Assembly: GCA_013398275.1 (NCBI GenBank)
Contig: VZSE01009483.1
Span: 2,458,931-2,522,930, forward strand
Length of the DNA stretch: 64,000 nucleotides
DNA from: Promerops cafer
Taxonomy: Eukaryota; Chordata; Aves; Passeriformes; Nectariniidae
Direction: 5' to 3'
Below, piece by piece: positions 25,194 to 39,312 of the stretch; position 1 is the first letter of the stretch; every line of letters starts with the position of its first letter. The notes below the pieces were generated by a model. That model was not told the origin of the DNA, did no database searches, and worked only from the letters and a program-made list of their open reading frames with translations. A program made the translations under genes and the position numbers.

Positions 25194-28100
25194 TGATGGT
25201 GGGAAGCACAACTTGAAACCAGTGTTACTGTTGGATAAATGGAATGTGCTATCAGATCACGAGATTATATACAACTTGATCAGAGAGACAAAACTTCAGA
25301 GGATCTAGAAAAATTCTGCTGCTGTCTTCTGCAGCTTGTGACTAGGTATTGGCAGGACAGCCATTGTTGACAAAGTACACAAGGCTCTTCCGAAGCTATT
25401 CCCCAATCAAGGAGGATCTTCTGAGCTGTCATTTCAGGGATGAAGATGTATCAAGTGCCAATTGTTTTATTAGTCCACCCACATTTGCGGATTTTTTATT
25501 TACAGTGGATAAGAGATTTCCAGGCTCCCATGAGTTTTATTCTCTGAGAGTGCAAGTGTGCTCTGAAGAGTAAATAAATTCTAAAAATAATGTGAAATTT
25601 ACTTTGCCATGTACATCTAAAATGTACTTCATGATTATTTGGATTGTTTCTTCTTCCACACAAGGATTGGTAATGATTGCTTTTTCAGAACTTAGGTGCT
25701 TCCAACAGTCCAGAATTACCTCATAAATGGTACTATATTTCTGTTTTTACTGCTTTTCCTAGCCTTGATCTAATGAACTGTCTTAATGATACCTGGAAGG
25801 ATAGAGAAGTTAAAGCCAAGGAGTTTGTCACTCAAACTCCTATTTTAATTTCCAATAGACATGTCAATTAGCTCTTCTGAGTTTTCCAAAAAAACAGTTT
25901 TCTGAAAACCAAAATGCTAACATTTAAGTTCCTCATATAATTGGAGTAAAGAATAAAATATTTTCAAAGTATCAGTAAGATGACTGTCTATACCCTTATT
26001 ATCCATCACTGGTCTGTTCAGCAAGGGTTCTCTGAGATTTCTTTCATCATTCTGTACTTCATACTACAGCCCTCCCTCAAAAATCCTAGGCAGTAGTACT
26101 CTTAACTTCACAAAACCAAAACCATACCAAGAGATTTTCTCTCCAGAAATTTGGATCTTAGCCTGCTTGGGTGACTACATTCATCTGGGAATCGTGGTTA
26201 CTTCAGACATGACATGCTGAACACTCAAACAGATTGTGTTTTCTGTACTTGTACTTGGTCCTTTATGTTGCCTTGTTGTTTAAAGCATCTCACTGCAATA
26301 AGGTTTTTCCAGTATCTTGTAGCTTGCCTGTCTTCCCCAGATAATGCAGTAATCACAGCTCAAGGAATTTTTTCAGATGTAGACTCTGCCTACTATGGAC
26401 ATATCTGATCAAAATGACATTAGGGAATTACTGTCTGTGGCGGGCCAGAAGTCTAAAATTTAAGAAACTCCAAGCTAGCCCCCTACCCTCTGCCCATTTT
26501 CTCACAGTGTGCCTTGCAGTTTCTCCTCATTTTATAAGGGATTCTTCTTAGCTTCTCATGGTTATGCCAGTGGAAATCAGCCACAGTACAAATGGGTGAT
26601 TTTAAAATCAAGTGCTTGGTATGGATGATCCAAAATGCATGTTCCACTGTCTTCCATTTTTGCCACCAAGCTGTTTTTTCTTTCTCTAAAAAACTAATCT
26701 TTCAACTTTTTATGCATAAAATACATTTTTCAATAGCTATAGGTCTTACATAATAACTAAAATAATGAGAAGAAGGAGTTACATTTCTAAAAATAAAATA
26801 TGGATGAACCATTTGACCAAAGTTATTTACAGAGAAAGCCATTCACTTTCTAAATGGAAGACCAGCCTCATGAGACCTGAGTGCAAAATATATTCGGTCC
26901 ATGCCCTGTGTTTAGTGACTTCAAGCTCCAACTTTTTGATATGAAAGGCAAATTTCAGTGTCAAATGCCATGAATGGGGTATGCTTTCTAAATAAATCTT
27001 GTCAGCTAAAACAAGACTTAAGGAAAGAAGTTTAATACATGCCTAAGCATACCTGTCTACATATCATAATATATATGCATGTTCTCTGTTTCTGTGGATC
27101 ACAATTTTTTCTTTCCTGTACAGCTGCTTGTTTTAAACACATAAATGTCTACTATCAAAAGACAGATGTTAGCTTGGATGTCTCTAAAAGAAATATCCGG
27201 ATAAGCCTAATAAAGTACATCACTTTGTGTCTAAAATATTTGTCTTACTTACATATTTCTCCATGTTTAGTTTAACAAGGAGAGTTTATTTCATTTCAAT
27301 TCTGGGGCAGGAGATACTTATGGAAATGAATGTACTATTGTCTGAGGGCCTAGCAGTTGATGAGAGGAGAATGTTTATGCTGTCTCATAAAGCCTTGTTA
27401 CCACACAAAAAACAAATTTTCACATGAAATAATTAACTTCTATATTAAATAATTAACTTCTGTTATGAATGAATACCTCTTTTGTAACTGTTTTTGTAAA
27501 ACATTAAACAAAATGGTGTCTTTACCCAAAACCAAAGCTCTATTCCAGACTAAAAGCACTCTGTAGAAAAGAGGTAAAGGTTTTGAATGCTTGGCATGAC
27601 CTATCTCCCCTTGACTCAAGTAGCCATTCTGAAACCCAACACCACCTTTCATAGGCAGAAATTGCTTAGCATACCTTGTATTCACCTCTAAGAGCAAAAC
27701 TGCTAACTTGCACTAAGATCAACTGATGTTACTAAATTTAATTATTACACTCTTGACTACAGTAATACCGGAATCTTTCTTGCAACCACACAAAAAGATG
27801 TCAGTATAACCTACTGACTTAAAATCATAAACCTGAAGAAATCAAACTGGTTCCCAAAAACTATCTCCCCATTGCTCTCCTTAGGCACACTGTGATGCAG
27901 ATATTTTGGCTCCCATCCTGCTTTTGGCACAACAATCAAAAATGCTGTTTCCATCTCTCTTCCTACGACATTGTCAGGTTGTGAGGTTATAAATGAGAAC
28001 AATGTTTGTAGACCACAACAAAAAGATGGCCAAATGTATTCAAAACCATTTAAGTGAGAGGGCATTGCTGGTCCAAGCCTAAAGCAGCTGTCAATATTCA

Positions 28101-30526
28101 GTTTTATGTACCAATTCACATCTGTCTACATGCAATGAGTTTTCTTCATTTCACAAAAAAATACACCTTCTGAAGGCAGAGCTCACAATGAGTAGAGTAG
28201 ATGCTAATAAGCATTTTGTAGTTGAAAAATGCTTAACAAAAAAAAAAAAAAAAAGCTGTGACAGAAATATGTTTTCAGTTCTCCATTTCTTCCTGAGTTT
28301 TCAGCTAATTCTGTCTTCTCTATGCCTCATTTTCAGGCACCATCTTAAGTATTTCCACAATTTTACTAATTTAAAACAGGAGCATGAGCCCTCTCATTTT
28401 GTTCTCTCATATCTTTGGCAGAAATGGGGCTTCATCCATAAGGCATTTTGAAACGGACTATCTATAATTGGGATTTCTGCAGAGCTGGCAAATGTGCCGG
28501 TGATAGTTCTAGAAAAGAAGACAGATAAGAAGGGAGCTGAGATTGTTTGGCTGACACTCTGTTATCTCTGTGAATGGACCAAAGGAGGGTGTACTGTGGG
28601 GTCTGGGGTAAAAGGAGGCACACTGTCAAACAGGCTTTGCCATTACAATTTATTTTTTTTTTATCATGTTTATCACAAGAGATTTAAAATAGCTGTCACC
28701 TTATGTAAACTTCTTTTGCTGTTCCAACAGCAGCCTTCTTAATTGAAACCTATGTTTTTTCTATTTATTTTTGGACTTTAGGCTGACCAAAGCAGAGTCT
28801 ATCACTTCACTGAACTGTTTGGTCAACAAAATGATCAATATACTCTGTTCTTTTGTACATGAAAACAGACCACTGAAATTTAATAAAATACTTAACAGCT
28901 TGATATGCAAGAACATGTCTTTGTTGATGTACTGAAATTAATTTGCTGTAAAGACTGCTTTAAGAATAAGAAAATACTGTATATATCACCTTAGGCATTA
29001 TGTAAGGCAAGTAGCTTCTATGCTGGCATTTGCAGGAATAAGCAAAATTAGTTCAGCACAGTTCACAGCTGTGATCACTGGAGTAAAGCTCAGCGTCTAG
29101 GGGCTGCTAGCTCTGATACTCTACTAAAAAGGCAGCTGTACTTTACTACTGGTCCACTGGGCCTGATGCTAATAATTTTTAAATGGCCTGTTAGTTACAG
29201 CAGTGGCCTCAAGCTACCTCTTATTTCATATCCTATTAACATTTGTGTATCTTTAAACTACTTTATTGTCTTAATTAGCATATATTCATTCATAATTCCC
29301 AGTCAATCTGTTGCTATATACAGAAAAGAGAAACGAGAAAAAAATATTAACAGTGGCCGAAGAGTTGGTGGATGAAATGTGACTGTGGTAACGTGGAACC
29401 AAACCAATCACACAAAAGAGCGAGTGCAGAAATGCTTCTGTACACGCTGCTTTTCTCCACAGTGCTCTGCAGGATCAAACTACTGACTTAGGATAATGGA
29501 TTGGCACTGCCTGCAGGCATACTGGGGGAAAAGAAACCAATATAAGTAGAGTATGTAAGAAAACCAGGATCAATCTTTTTATTCTTAGTTATAAAATTAG
29601 ATTTAAAAAAAATGAGAAGTTTTCCACAGTTTTATTGGTTCCAGCAAGATGTACTCAAAACAATTCTAATAAAGCAAGTCTTTCCTTACACTCTGAGACT
29701 TATCTTGCTTCCTCTTCTGTTTCAGGCAAGATTTCATTTACAGAAATTGAAGTTTTCCCAGAACAAGGATTGTAACACATTTCTTAATCCATATATGCTA
29801 ACATATACAAGTACCTCTGTCATAAAAAATTGGTAATTTCTGGTAGCTCAAAGCAACCATAGCATGTATTTTTTAAAAAAAAGTCCCATTATATTTGTCT
29901 TGAAAATGTTTTATGATCTTTACATTTCTATCATACAGAAAACTATGATAGCCACAATGATTTTATTACACAGATATGCAATTACTGGCCGAAAACAACT
30001 TCTTCAAGTCTAGAAAATGCTGATCATGATGATTATGACTTTTCAATCAACCAAAGATTTAAAAGAAATGCTGACATACATCTCAATCAGTTAGGAAAAA
30101 TGTACAGAGCAAAGCATTTTTTTCTCCTACACAGTTAGGCAAAATCTAACTACCCCTTGACTGACTAATTTGTTTTGCTTATGGGTAAACAAAGGAACAT
30201 AGATGCTACTCAAACTTCAGAAAAAAAAAAAAAATACAGAAAATTTTTCACAGCTTGATTTGAAGTAAAAGGGTTGTTGTGAAAAAGGCACAATACACAG
30301 AAGAACAGAAAACTTATCCTTTTAAAACTTGATTTTCTCTACAGTGTTTTTCTTGGCCTATTTTTTAGCATTTTCACAATAATTATGCTTCTATACCTAC
30401 TCACAAAAGAAAGAGATGCATTAGTTACTCTTTTGCTTAAGATGAAACATAATATAGGTAGGGTAATTTAATTTCCTTCCAGGTTCAGCTGGGTTTAAGG
30501 TGTGTCTTGTTGAAATCACACTGTGG

Positions 30527-30627
30527 AAACAAAAAACAAAAAACAAAAAACAAAAAACAAAAACAAACAAAAAAAAAAAAAAAAAAAAAAAANAAAAAAA
30601 AACCAAAAAAATAAAACCAAAAAAAAA
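30527..30627 (+). repeat. A-rich tract with CAAAAAA units and one undetermined base
   Basis: Several tandem units of C followed by six A residues lead into an A run of more than 20 bases. The run contains the single N of the window, at 30593. The tract could be an expanded poly-A tail of an old retroposon, but I see no recognisable body upstream. All open frames across it are artefacts of low complexity. Confidence 0.9.
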
Positions 30628-31029
30628 TCCAGTCCTTGTACTTTCTGGTTTTCAATGCCTGGATCATCTACGTCACAGCCACACTTGCTGGGTAATTCTC
30701 CTCTAAGTACAAGTATGATATAATCAAAAGATAGTTTAACCAAACCAGCTGCCTAATTTTCTTCTCTCCTTTATTCTAGACTGAAGAAGAGGGCTGGCCT
30801 ACCAGCTGGTGGCCTGTGAGAATAGAGAGGAGTATATTGGAGACTCAAAGGAATCTCCTCCAGCATCATGTTCCTTGTAATAATGTTCTGATCTCAGTGC
30901 TAACAAACTCAGCACAATCTCACAGGATTTCCTTATCATGGTACTTTATGTCCTTGAGTTTAACTGAGATCAAAATTCAGAAAAAGCAAATAGAGATAGG
31001 CAGATTTCAAGTAACCTGTCTGGAGGGCA

Positions 31030-31432
31030 GGAATAGTTCAGACTGGGAGTGACCTCAGGAGGTCTGTGGTCCAACCTCCTGCTCACGGGAGGTCAGCCCT
31101 GAGGTCAGACCATATTCTCAGGGCTTCACCTGGCCAAGGTTGAAAATCTCTAAGGACAGAAACAGCACAATGTATCTGCTTGTTCTGTTCCACTGCCTGT
31201 CTTCACAGGGGCATTTTTAAAAAAAATATTCAGTCTGAACCTCTCTTGATTCACTTTACTTTCACTATCTCATCTTCTCACCCAGCCTCACTTCACTGAG
31301 CCCAGTTCCATCTCCTAGATGATCTCCCTTAGGCACTGGGGGCTGCTGTCAGGCCCTCCCCAAAGCCATCTCTACTCCAGACTGAACAAGAGCAGTGCCC
31401 CCAGCCTCTCCTCACATGGCTGATGCTCAAGG
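31030..31432 (-). mobile_element. Older CR1 LINE fragment
   Basis: The plus strand shows ggtctgtggtccaacctcctg, the gaggtcagacc phrase, cagtctgaacctctcttg, and finally ctgaacaagagcagtgcccc followed by cagcctctcctcac. These are reverse-complement landmarks of an older CR1 subfamily in typical order. The copy is degraded, with a short A-rich insertion near 31217. Confidence 0.8.
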
Positions 31433-34400
31433 TGAGTAATGCTCTGTTCTACTGTCTCTTCCCCTTTTCATACAGCTCAGGATACTAATATTGGTTAACA
31501 GGCCCTCTTATAAATTTTACCTGAAAATGTCACCATTTTCATTGCACATTGCAAGCAGTAACTACTATGATCAAAATCAGCACAGCTACTAGAATAAAAA
31601 AACACCCCATAACCTTAACAACCAAGGCATATAAATGGTAATGTCAATGAACACAAATGTACATATGTGTGTGAAAATACGGACTGAAAACACAATCATA
31701 TTTGCACTTAATAATCATATTGTTCTATCCCAATGCAAATTTGGACCATGGGTAAGGCAACTGTAGAAACATAAAAAAGTCACACCCACTTATGCATGGA
31801 CAAACCCATGACAAAATGTTATTAACACACTGAGGAACATGTTTTATTCCAAATCACTTACTAACTCCAAAAATCCAGACTGATCATTCATTATGGATTT
31901 GGTGCACTATTAGGTGTCGCAAAAACACAGCTCCAATTGATTAAATAATTGCATTGCCATAAAGGCCGAGAGACAATATCCCACTTCTGTGTGGAGTCAC
32001 CTTGCCTCAAAGTCAGTAAAAACTGCTTCTGCACACACAAGGGCAAAATCTAGCCTGAAGTCATCCCACAGCATCAGAAAATAAAACATATATCAATGAG
32101 TATTTTAAACAACACAATTTGATTATTTGACACTGTACACAGCCTAAGGCATAGGTCTAGACATGTCAGCATAGTGCAAAGGCCTCGCTCTTTAGAGGTT
32201 TTATTTCATCCTGTTATACTATTCTCTATTTACTGTCATATCTTTTTGCATTACCTCAAGGAAGTAAGTGGCAGACCAGAGCTGTAACAGAACACCTGTG
32301 GAAATCAGTTCCTACACGGGCATAGCAGATTCAATTTATTAACAAAATTAGGAGGCTATGTAGACAGAGGACACACTTCATAAGTGATCTATACCCTGAA
32401 AGTGGAAAGATTGTGAAAAAAATAGATAAAGGTCTTTGAAATATATTTCAATTTAGCATTTAAGGAATATCACACAGGTGTACATACATTTAAGAGAATC
32501 TGTTGGCTCTTCCCATTTTTTCCCTCATCATTCCCTGCACCTGGATGCATAAAGAATGTGACTTGTGCTCCTCATCCCTTGACTGGTCATCCCAAGGCCA
32601 TAAAGTCTCTTGATTGCCCTTGGACTTCTTGGTGCAACTTCAACACTGCCTACCTGATAAATCAACAATGATCTGAGAATCTGATGGCCATATCCAGAGT
32701 AGGAGACTTTATATCTTTAACCTGATCTCCAGGGAGGCGGCAGGCTTCCCTAAGGAGTGGGTCCAGTCTGCATATTAGGCCTTGTGTTCCCTTCAGGAGG
32801 CCATCTCCAATGGCAGTGACACATCCTTTTTTCTTCATGGAAGTGGTTTTGAAGCGGGGTGTAGGATGGGCTAACCTTGGTGACACCTCCAAGCCAGATG
32901 AAGCATCATCCTCATTGTTGTTCCATCCCACTTGCACAACCTCACTGCTATTAGACAGGGCACTGGGAAGGGGAGGCAGTCACAGCACTGAGCACTTCAC
33001 CGCAGAGCGTGTGATGGACAGGGATGCTTCTCCTCACAGATAAAGCAACGAGCTGATGGTTACTGAGGGAAATGCCAGCACTTCAGCCTCCTCCTGACGC
33101 TTGCATTTTGCCTGGCACTGAGTGCTGTGACACTTCAGCACTGAGCAGTGTTTTGGTGTACACTCGTCTGGCCGGGTGAAGCGAGGTTATTGCCTTGCTT
33201 CACCTAAAAGCTCCTCTGCGCCAAACCAGGAAAGTGCAAGTTGTTTTGTGCACTAGCCTCGCAGCAAAGAAATAGTGAATAATTTGTCAAAACCATGTAA
33301 CTTTGCTTTTAGTGTAACTCCAATCTTCTGCAAAATGCTGAGCAATCAGGAAATCAAGCAGCTAGTGAGATATGCCTTAAGCAGTCTCTGATAGAGGGCT
33401 CTCTCTTATCCAAAATGCTGCCAATTTTTCTCCTTGCTGTACTGCATCACAGAGGCAATGACAAAATATCTTCTTTTTGCACGGCTATCGTCTTTAAATT
33501 ACATCTACTACATGATGCACATTTTTAAGATTTATAATAGGGAGAAAAAAGAGAATTATACAGTATACTAACAATGAAGTTAAAAGAAAAAGGTAGGTAT
33601 ATATGCACACAAATTATTTTTTGCCATAATTACTTTTGGGTTTTTTTATTTAACACAAGAGAAAAGTTATTAGAAATTGTGACACTTGTCTGGGTTGGAT
33701 TTCATAAACAACATGAAGTTTTTTTTAATTGCATAGATGATGACTTACTGACCTTTCTCTAATTTTCATCTGTTCATCTCTTGAGATTCCACATGTCAAA
33801 AATCAAGGACCACCAAATAATTTCAGAACAATAAAAATATCTAATGAGAACTAATGGTTCTAGTTTCAGTAAAAGAGCCACAAGGGTAATATCACAGTGT
33901 AGAGTGCGATCAAAAAACTCTTTTTCTGACACCTAAATAGGAATATTATTAGGAAAATACAATATCTATAAATGTAGAGGTCTCTGACATCTACTCACAA
34001 CTACCTGAAGACTCCCATCTTTCACCAGTAAAATCTAAACAAATAATTATATTCCAAATAGGATTAAAATATTTTATTTTTTTAAACTGACTCAGAAAAT
34101 TTTGTTTCAGAACTGTCCATCCTTATTCATTTCCTTTTTCAGACAATTTTTCATTCTCACTTGAAACAGAGCTCTCTGGTCAGACCACAATTCCCATGGT
34201 GGAACAAAACATTTTCCTTGGCCTTCTGAACAGGATGATTACAAGAGCTGCTGCTAGGGCAGAGGGAAGAAGGAACAGTAGAGGAAGAGTGTTTTTGATT
34301 TTCCGTCTTAATTTATTCCAAAGATAGGTAAGTATATGCCATATAATACAACTATTTGATCTCCATAATTTCTATTAATGTCTAAGAGCAAAGCAGAAAG

Positions 34401-36542
34401 AGGATTTTTTAACACGTGGCTTGGTCATACGTGACACTAGTGCTACTCAAAAAACCTGTCATGAAGTAAGCAGTCTAACTTTGAGAGCTATGCAACTGGA
34501 AATACACCTGACATTCAAGGATCATGAATAATATATACACCTTCATCACTGCCAAGAGTTGAAACAAGCAAATCAAAATAGACAGTAGTTTTAAAAGGAC
34601 AGGAAGTCATAATTTTGTAAGACAAAAATAGTTGACTTGGATTTCACAAAATACCAGTTGTTCTGCAATTAAGCTTCGGTGACTCAGATTTTGAACTTGT
34701 TAAACAGAGCCCCGCAGTGATTATCTTTTTTATACTTCAGAAGATAACATTTCACTAAGCTAAAACAACATGTACACAGCTCAGTGTTCAGCTCACAAGC
34801 TGTCCAGAGAAGAATTTGACAAAGATATTTCAGCATCTTTTATATTGTAAGCTTTTCTCAGATCAGGAATGTTTAACTAGCTCCCCCAAAAAACTCAGCT
34901 TCAGAGACTAAATATTCCCATGTTCAATCTCAGTTATCCTATCAACAGAAGACTCCAGTAATTAAGTCATCTGTGGCTGTGAGAGAAGTTGGAAACCATC
35001 ATGATATAGGATAGCTAACATAGAAAGAAAAACATAATTTTCAGTCAAGAGTACAGTGAGAGTCTGGGAAAGATATTAAACCATTTAAAATGGTGGCTAA
35101 AGTTTAAGGAGAGGAAATATTAATCTATCATATATAGTAATGTATAAAATATATGTGATAAATGTTATATATATATATGTATGGAAAAAACTCTGAGATA
35201 TCAATATACACCTAACAGAAGTGTAAAATGCAAGCTAAGGTAAGAGGTAGTATGGCTGTGCCAGTGTACAATCAAATGTCTGGGCTTGCCCATGGAAATT
35301 TTGCCCAATGGAAAACAATAAAAGAAGTCCAAGAAAAAAAGCACATTTGCTCCTGAAAGCAGTGGACAAGCACAGTAAGAAGCAAGCTGGAATTGGTAAT
35401 GCCGTCCAAAAGGGTAAAAGAGGCAAGGTTTGGGCAAGGATTTGGGTATCAACCAGGTTCATGCCCAAAGTACATTGGAAGAGGAAGAAGGGAATGGGCC
35501 CAGTGCCACAGACTGGCCCTCTGATACTAAACAGCAACTATGGGGAAGCTCTAGCAGGCCACCAAAAGGTAGAGTAATTCTGACAAATACAGAGCAGTAA
35601 ACCCTAATTAACAGTTGATTGTGGGAGGGAAAAAAAAATGGAGGTAACAACCAGCAGAGCGGGGGAGATAAACTTACGCAAGAAGCAGCAGCATCTTAGG
35701 AATTGTATCATATAATTTGAAAAATATATAATTTATATATATAAAACAAGACAGTAAGCTTTCATACATATACCCACACTGGAAAAAAGCTTTAGCCCAA
35801 AAGTACTAGAAAACAGAATGGAGAAAATGTACTTGGGATTGGGAAGAACTTTTCTTTGGATGTTTTCACTGAACTGTGTCTCTTTGTATGAGTGTCAGCA
35901 ACCAGGCACTGGCCAGGAGGGCTGCAGGCACCACAGTGAGGGAGGCCAGGGCTGCCTCCCAGGGCCCCACCACATGCCATGGCTGAGCCCTGCAGCCATG
36001 AAGTAAAGGGCTCAGGAGGGGAGGACTGCAGTTGACCCGGGGAAAAGCTGCTTAATTAATTTTCCCAAAATCATGTCTGTGTTGTCCACAGCAGTAATTG
36101 GGAAGGTGGCCCTTAGCAAAGGTCAGCCAATGATACTCTTCATGAGATTCTTTTTATTCTGTAAAAAGAAAACCCAAACAGTACAAACACACAAAAGTGA
36201 GAAGCAAAGAAGATTACAAAGAAAAAATCATTTTAAATTTGCTTCCTCAAAAAGATCAGAAGAAACATTTCTAAAGGATAGAAAAGTAATAGTCTGCAAA
36301 CTCTTAAATGAAGAGAAGGACAGAAAAGATACTTTGGCTTGCACAAATCGCACACTCCAGCAGGACAGGATGAATGTAATGCATGACTTAAGATAACTAC
36401 AAAGAATCAATCCAGCCATTCCAACGTGTAAATGAACTCCCCATAAGCAGAGGCAGAAGCTCTGCTGCCTCAGACACACTGAACTGCAAGCTGAACACTC
36501 AGAAACTTTCATGAGGTGGGGGGAAAACCAACACCAAAGGAC
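31433..36542. other. Intronic stretch without recognised gene
   Basis: Mostly AT-rich. The part from 32.66 to 33.25 kb is less AT-rich and contains small perfect inverted repeats, including the hairpin at 33175-33204. TA-rich runs occur near 35.1-35.2 and 35.72-35.75 kb. Open frames here show no recognisable domains. Confidence 0.55.
33175..33204. repeat. 12-bp stem-loop
   Basis: GGTGAAGCGAGG is followed by a 6-nt loop (ttattg) and CCTTGCTTCACC. The arms match at 11 of 12 positions, and the twelfth would be a G-U pair in plus-strand RNA. A separate 7-bp inverted repeat (AGTGCTG / CAGCACT) lies just upstream at 33121-33142. No function is implied by the sequence. Confidence 0.8.
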
Positions 36543-36605
36543 TTCATAGAATCATTAAGGTTGGAAAAGACCTCCAAGATCATCAAGTTCAACCTTCCAA
36601 AATAC
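36543..36605 (-). mobile_element. CR1 LINE 3'-tail fragment
   Basis: The plus strand contains catagaatcattaaggttgg and aagacctccaagatcatc, the reverse complement of a CR1 terminus. Confidence 0.8.
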
Positions 36606-39138
36606 ACTTAAAAATCCAATCTATGCACTGTAAAAAACTCTTATTTCTCAGAGCAGCTAAACTGAGCTATTGCAGCAGATGTACAATTCATGAAGACAAA
36701 AATCAAGAGAAAAATCTCTTCAAGATTTGGAAGAAAAAAGGCACATCTTTAAGTCATTTGTACAAGAAACACAATTCTGTAGGAAATCCAGCTAGTCCTC
36801 GATGTACACAGTTTTCTGCATTACTAAAACTTAAAGTATGAGCAACTAATGCTCTGCCACTCCCAAGAAGGCCAAATATAGCCTACAGGTGAATACTGCC
36901 TTCTTCCACCAGTAGAAACTTCTATCATCCCGTCTAAGAGATGAGCTACTGTTAACCCAGCCAATATTTAAAAGTAAAAGCCTTTGCTATCAACCAATCC
37001 ACCATAACACACTGGACACACAGATTTTCAGTTCAGAAGACACCATACTAAAACCTTGTCTAGGCACCCTCATGATATAAAATAAGTAGTTTATTTGCCC
37101 TATTTAAAGTGATCAATTAAAACTTTGATGACTATTTTACAGATTTTTGAAAGTTAAATTTTTTGGGCTTTTTTTGTTTGTTTATTTGTTTTTTAACAAA
37201 AAGCCTGATCAGATCTGAGAAAGGCAAGCAGGTATATTTGTAAATTAAGAGAAGGAATGGGCTACAAAATTATGAAGTTATTTCTTGTTTCCAAACCTGC
37301 ATTTAAAATTACATGTGCTAAAGTTATAGCTTCTGGTACCAGACTTTTGATTGATCCAAAGCAGAGTCTGCAGATCTCAGCCCATTAAGTAATGGGGAAT
37401 CTGTACCCAAATAATCCAGTGCAAAATTCTGCAAATCCTGACTGTGACTGTAAACCCTTTTCATGTCAGGAACTTCACAACTACCACAGCTTCCACTTGC
37501 TCTTGCTCATTGGCATAAATGTGGTACATTACATAAATTGTTTGACCTACAATAATTTTCCTAGCTGGTCCATTTTCCGCTAGCACCCCTGCATAAACCA
37601 TAACTTCAAGTTCATCTGCCTTAAGGTTATGGGGTTTCGTTTTTCTTTAATCTTAGAAAGTTTTAAACATAAACCATATTTAAATTAATTTGTATCAGAG
37701 GACTTCAATGCTTTGGGGTTTTTTGGTCATTATTTTGCCACCAGTGCCATGCAGGCACATTTACTTTTTTGTATTTATTTATTTAAAAAGTTCTTTTGGG
37801 TATCACTACACAGCTGGATCATGTCAATAAAGCAGCAGAAGTCAACAGGAGGTAAACCCCCTGATAAACCTGGCTTCCTTCCATGTGAGACTGAAGCAAT
37901 GCTTTTATGGGATCTGCTGCAGGCTGGTTATTGAAAATGGAAGAAGCTTAGTGCTTTGCATGCATAGCCCTTTATAAATAATATATAAAGGTCAAATAAG
38001 TTATTTATTGGGTCTTTCTGCCCGTTTTATATATTCTACTTTGTTTCAGTATTGAAGGTCTGATTTTCAGTTGCTGTAAATTCAAACCGATTGACATGTT
38101 AATTTACCATGAGCTGAGAAAATGGAAAACAGTGAGAACAGTCATTATATTTTTTTGGCTCAGTCAAATGCAGTTGTCTACCCATATTCACTGATTTCTC
38201 TTGAAGCTGCCTTTTTTCTCTCTTTTTTTTCCCCCAGTTTTGTATGTTCACACACTGTTAGGTAATTGTCTTGTATAGGTGACTCACAGCAAAGCTGCTT
38301 CTTCAGTGATGGCCTGTCTCAATTTATTCAGTTCTATAAATCAACCTAACTCATGATTTCACAGTATCTGCCCAACTCACCATAGCAAAAGAGCTTCTGT
38401 TTTCTCCAGGAATTGCTTCACCACGTAGTTCTGATATAGCCCAACACAATGTTGACCCCTTCTCCTCATCTTCCTCCCTCCCACAAGTCATGTCTAATAC
38501 TATTTTTCTCAGACTGCATATAAGGCATCTTCTTTGCTTTATTCTTCTTATTGCACCCTCACCAGCTCAACTCACAGCGATGCCTGCACACTGGCCTGAC
38601 AGAAATCACACTCGTTACTTTCTGGTCCATGTAAGAGTCATCTCTGACAGGGTCTCCCTTGCTGCTTCTCATCACAGCATCACCTCTAAGCTCTCACCAG
38701 TGTTACTTCTGAGATCTCCAGCTGCAGCAAATTGAAAGCAAATAGTCATGAAGACATTATTTACACCTCATTTGTTACATTTCTCACAGTTATGCCCTCA
38801 ATTCCTTCCATGGTTCAACTCCAATGGATCACCTGCTCTGAAATGTTTGGAAAAGCTTCCCACTCCCTGCCAGGTGTCTCATTGAGTCACTCTTCTTCCC
38901 TATGGCAGCTCTCACATATGCATTGTAGGGCCCATAAGTAAAAAGCCTACATTCACCTAGCCAGAACTGTTGCAGGAAAAAGGCTAGAAGCAGCCCAAAT
39001 TCCAGCTGCTACTACGTGCTGCACCATCACACTTCATGGGAATGAGAGTAAGAGACAGCCCATCCCCAAATGGGGCTAGGAGGCAGTGGAGCAGGGAAGC
39101 AAATCCAAAGCTCTCAAGCATTTCATACACAAAGGACG
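36606..39138. other. Intronic stretch without recognised gene
   Basis: AT-rich sequence. No repeat family, exon or RNA recognised. Confidence 0.55.
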
Positions 39139-39312
39139 ACATGGGAGCGTTGCCCAGCCCAGCCCAGCCCAGCCACGAGGCCCCGCAGAGCCTCTCTGGC
39201 CTCGGCAGCATCCTCCAGCTCCCGTGGCTGCGGGGTTCATTTCACCAGCGATGCCCGTGAGGAGCAGCCTCACGGTGGCTCCGCACACAGCCGTGGCAGT
39301 GGCTGCGTGTCA
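39139..39312. other. Isolated CpG-rich block with AGCCC pentamer repeats
   Basis: About a dozen CpG dinucleotides occur in roughly 175 bp, in an intron where CpG is rare. The block includes tandem AGCCC units at 39152-39174. It is too short for a standard CpG island call. It could be an intronic regulatory element, a promoter of a non-coding transcript, or simply a GC-rich repeat. Short open frames in all frames reflect the low stop density of GC-rich DNA. Confidence 0.6.

Larger units (their letters stand above)
24107..31029. other. Intronic stretch with only simple repeats
   Basis: AT-rich intron sequence. It contains a CTTC run at 25.17 kb, a poly-A run at 28239-28254, a 20-bp-period duplication near 27427-27461 and the A-rich tract at 30.5 kb. 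I recognise no gene here. Open frames such as 27811-28119 on the minus strand lack domains and splice context. Confidence 0.55.

Noticed and set aside
30421..30743. Frames of poly-Phe or poly-Lys across the A-rich tract
   Set aside because: Low-complexity artefacts that also cross an undetermined base.
36073..36396. 107-codon lysine-rich plus-strand frame
   Set aside because: Composition follows the A-rich DNA. No domain, no splice signals.
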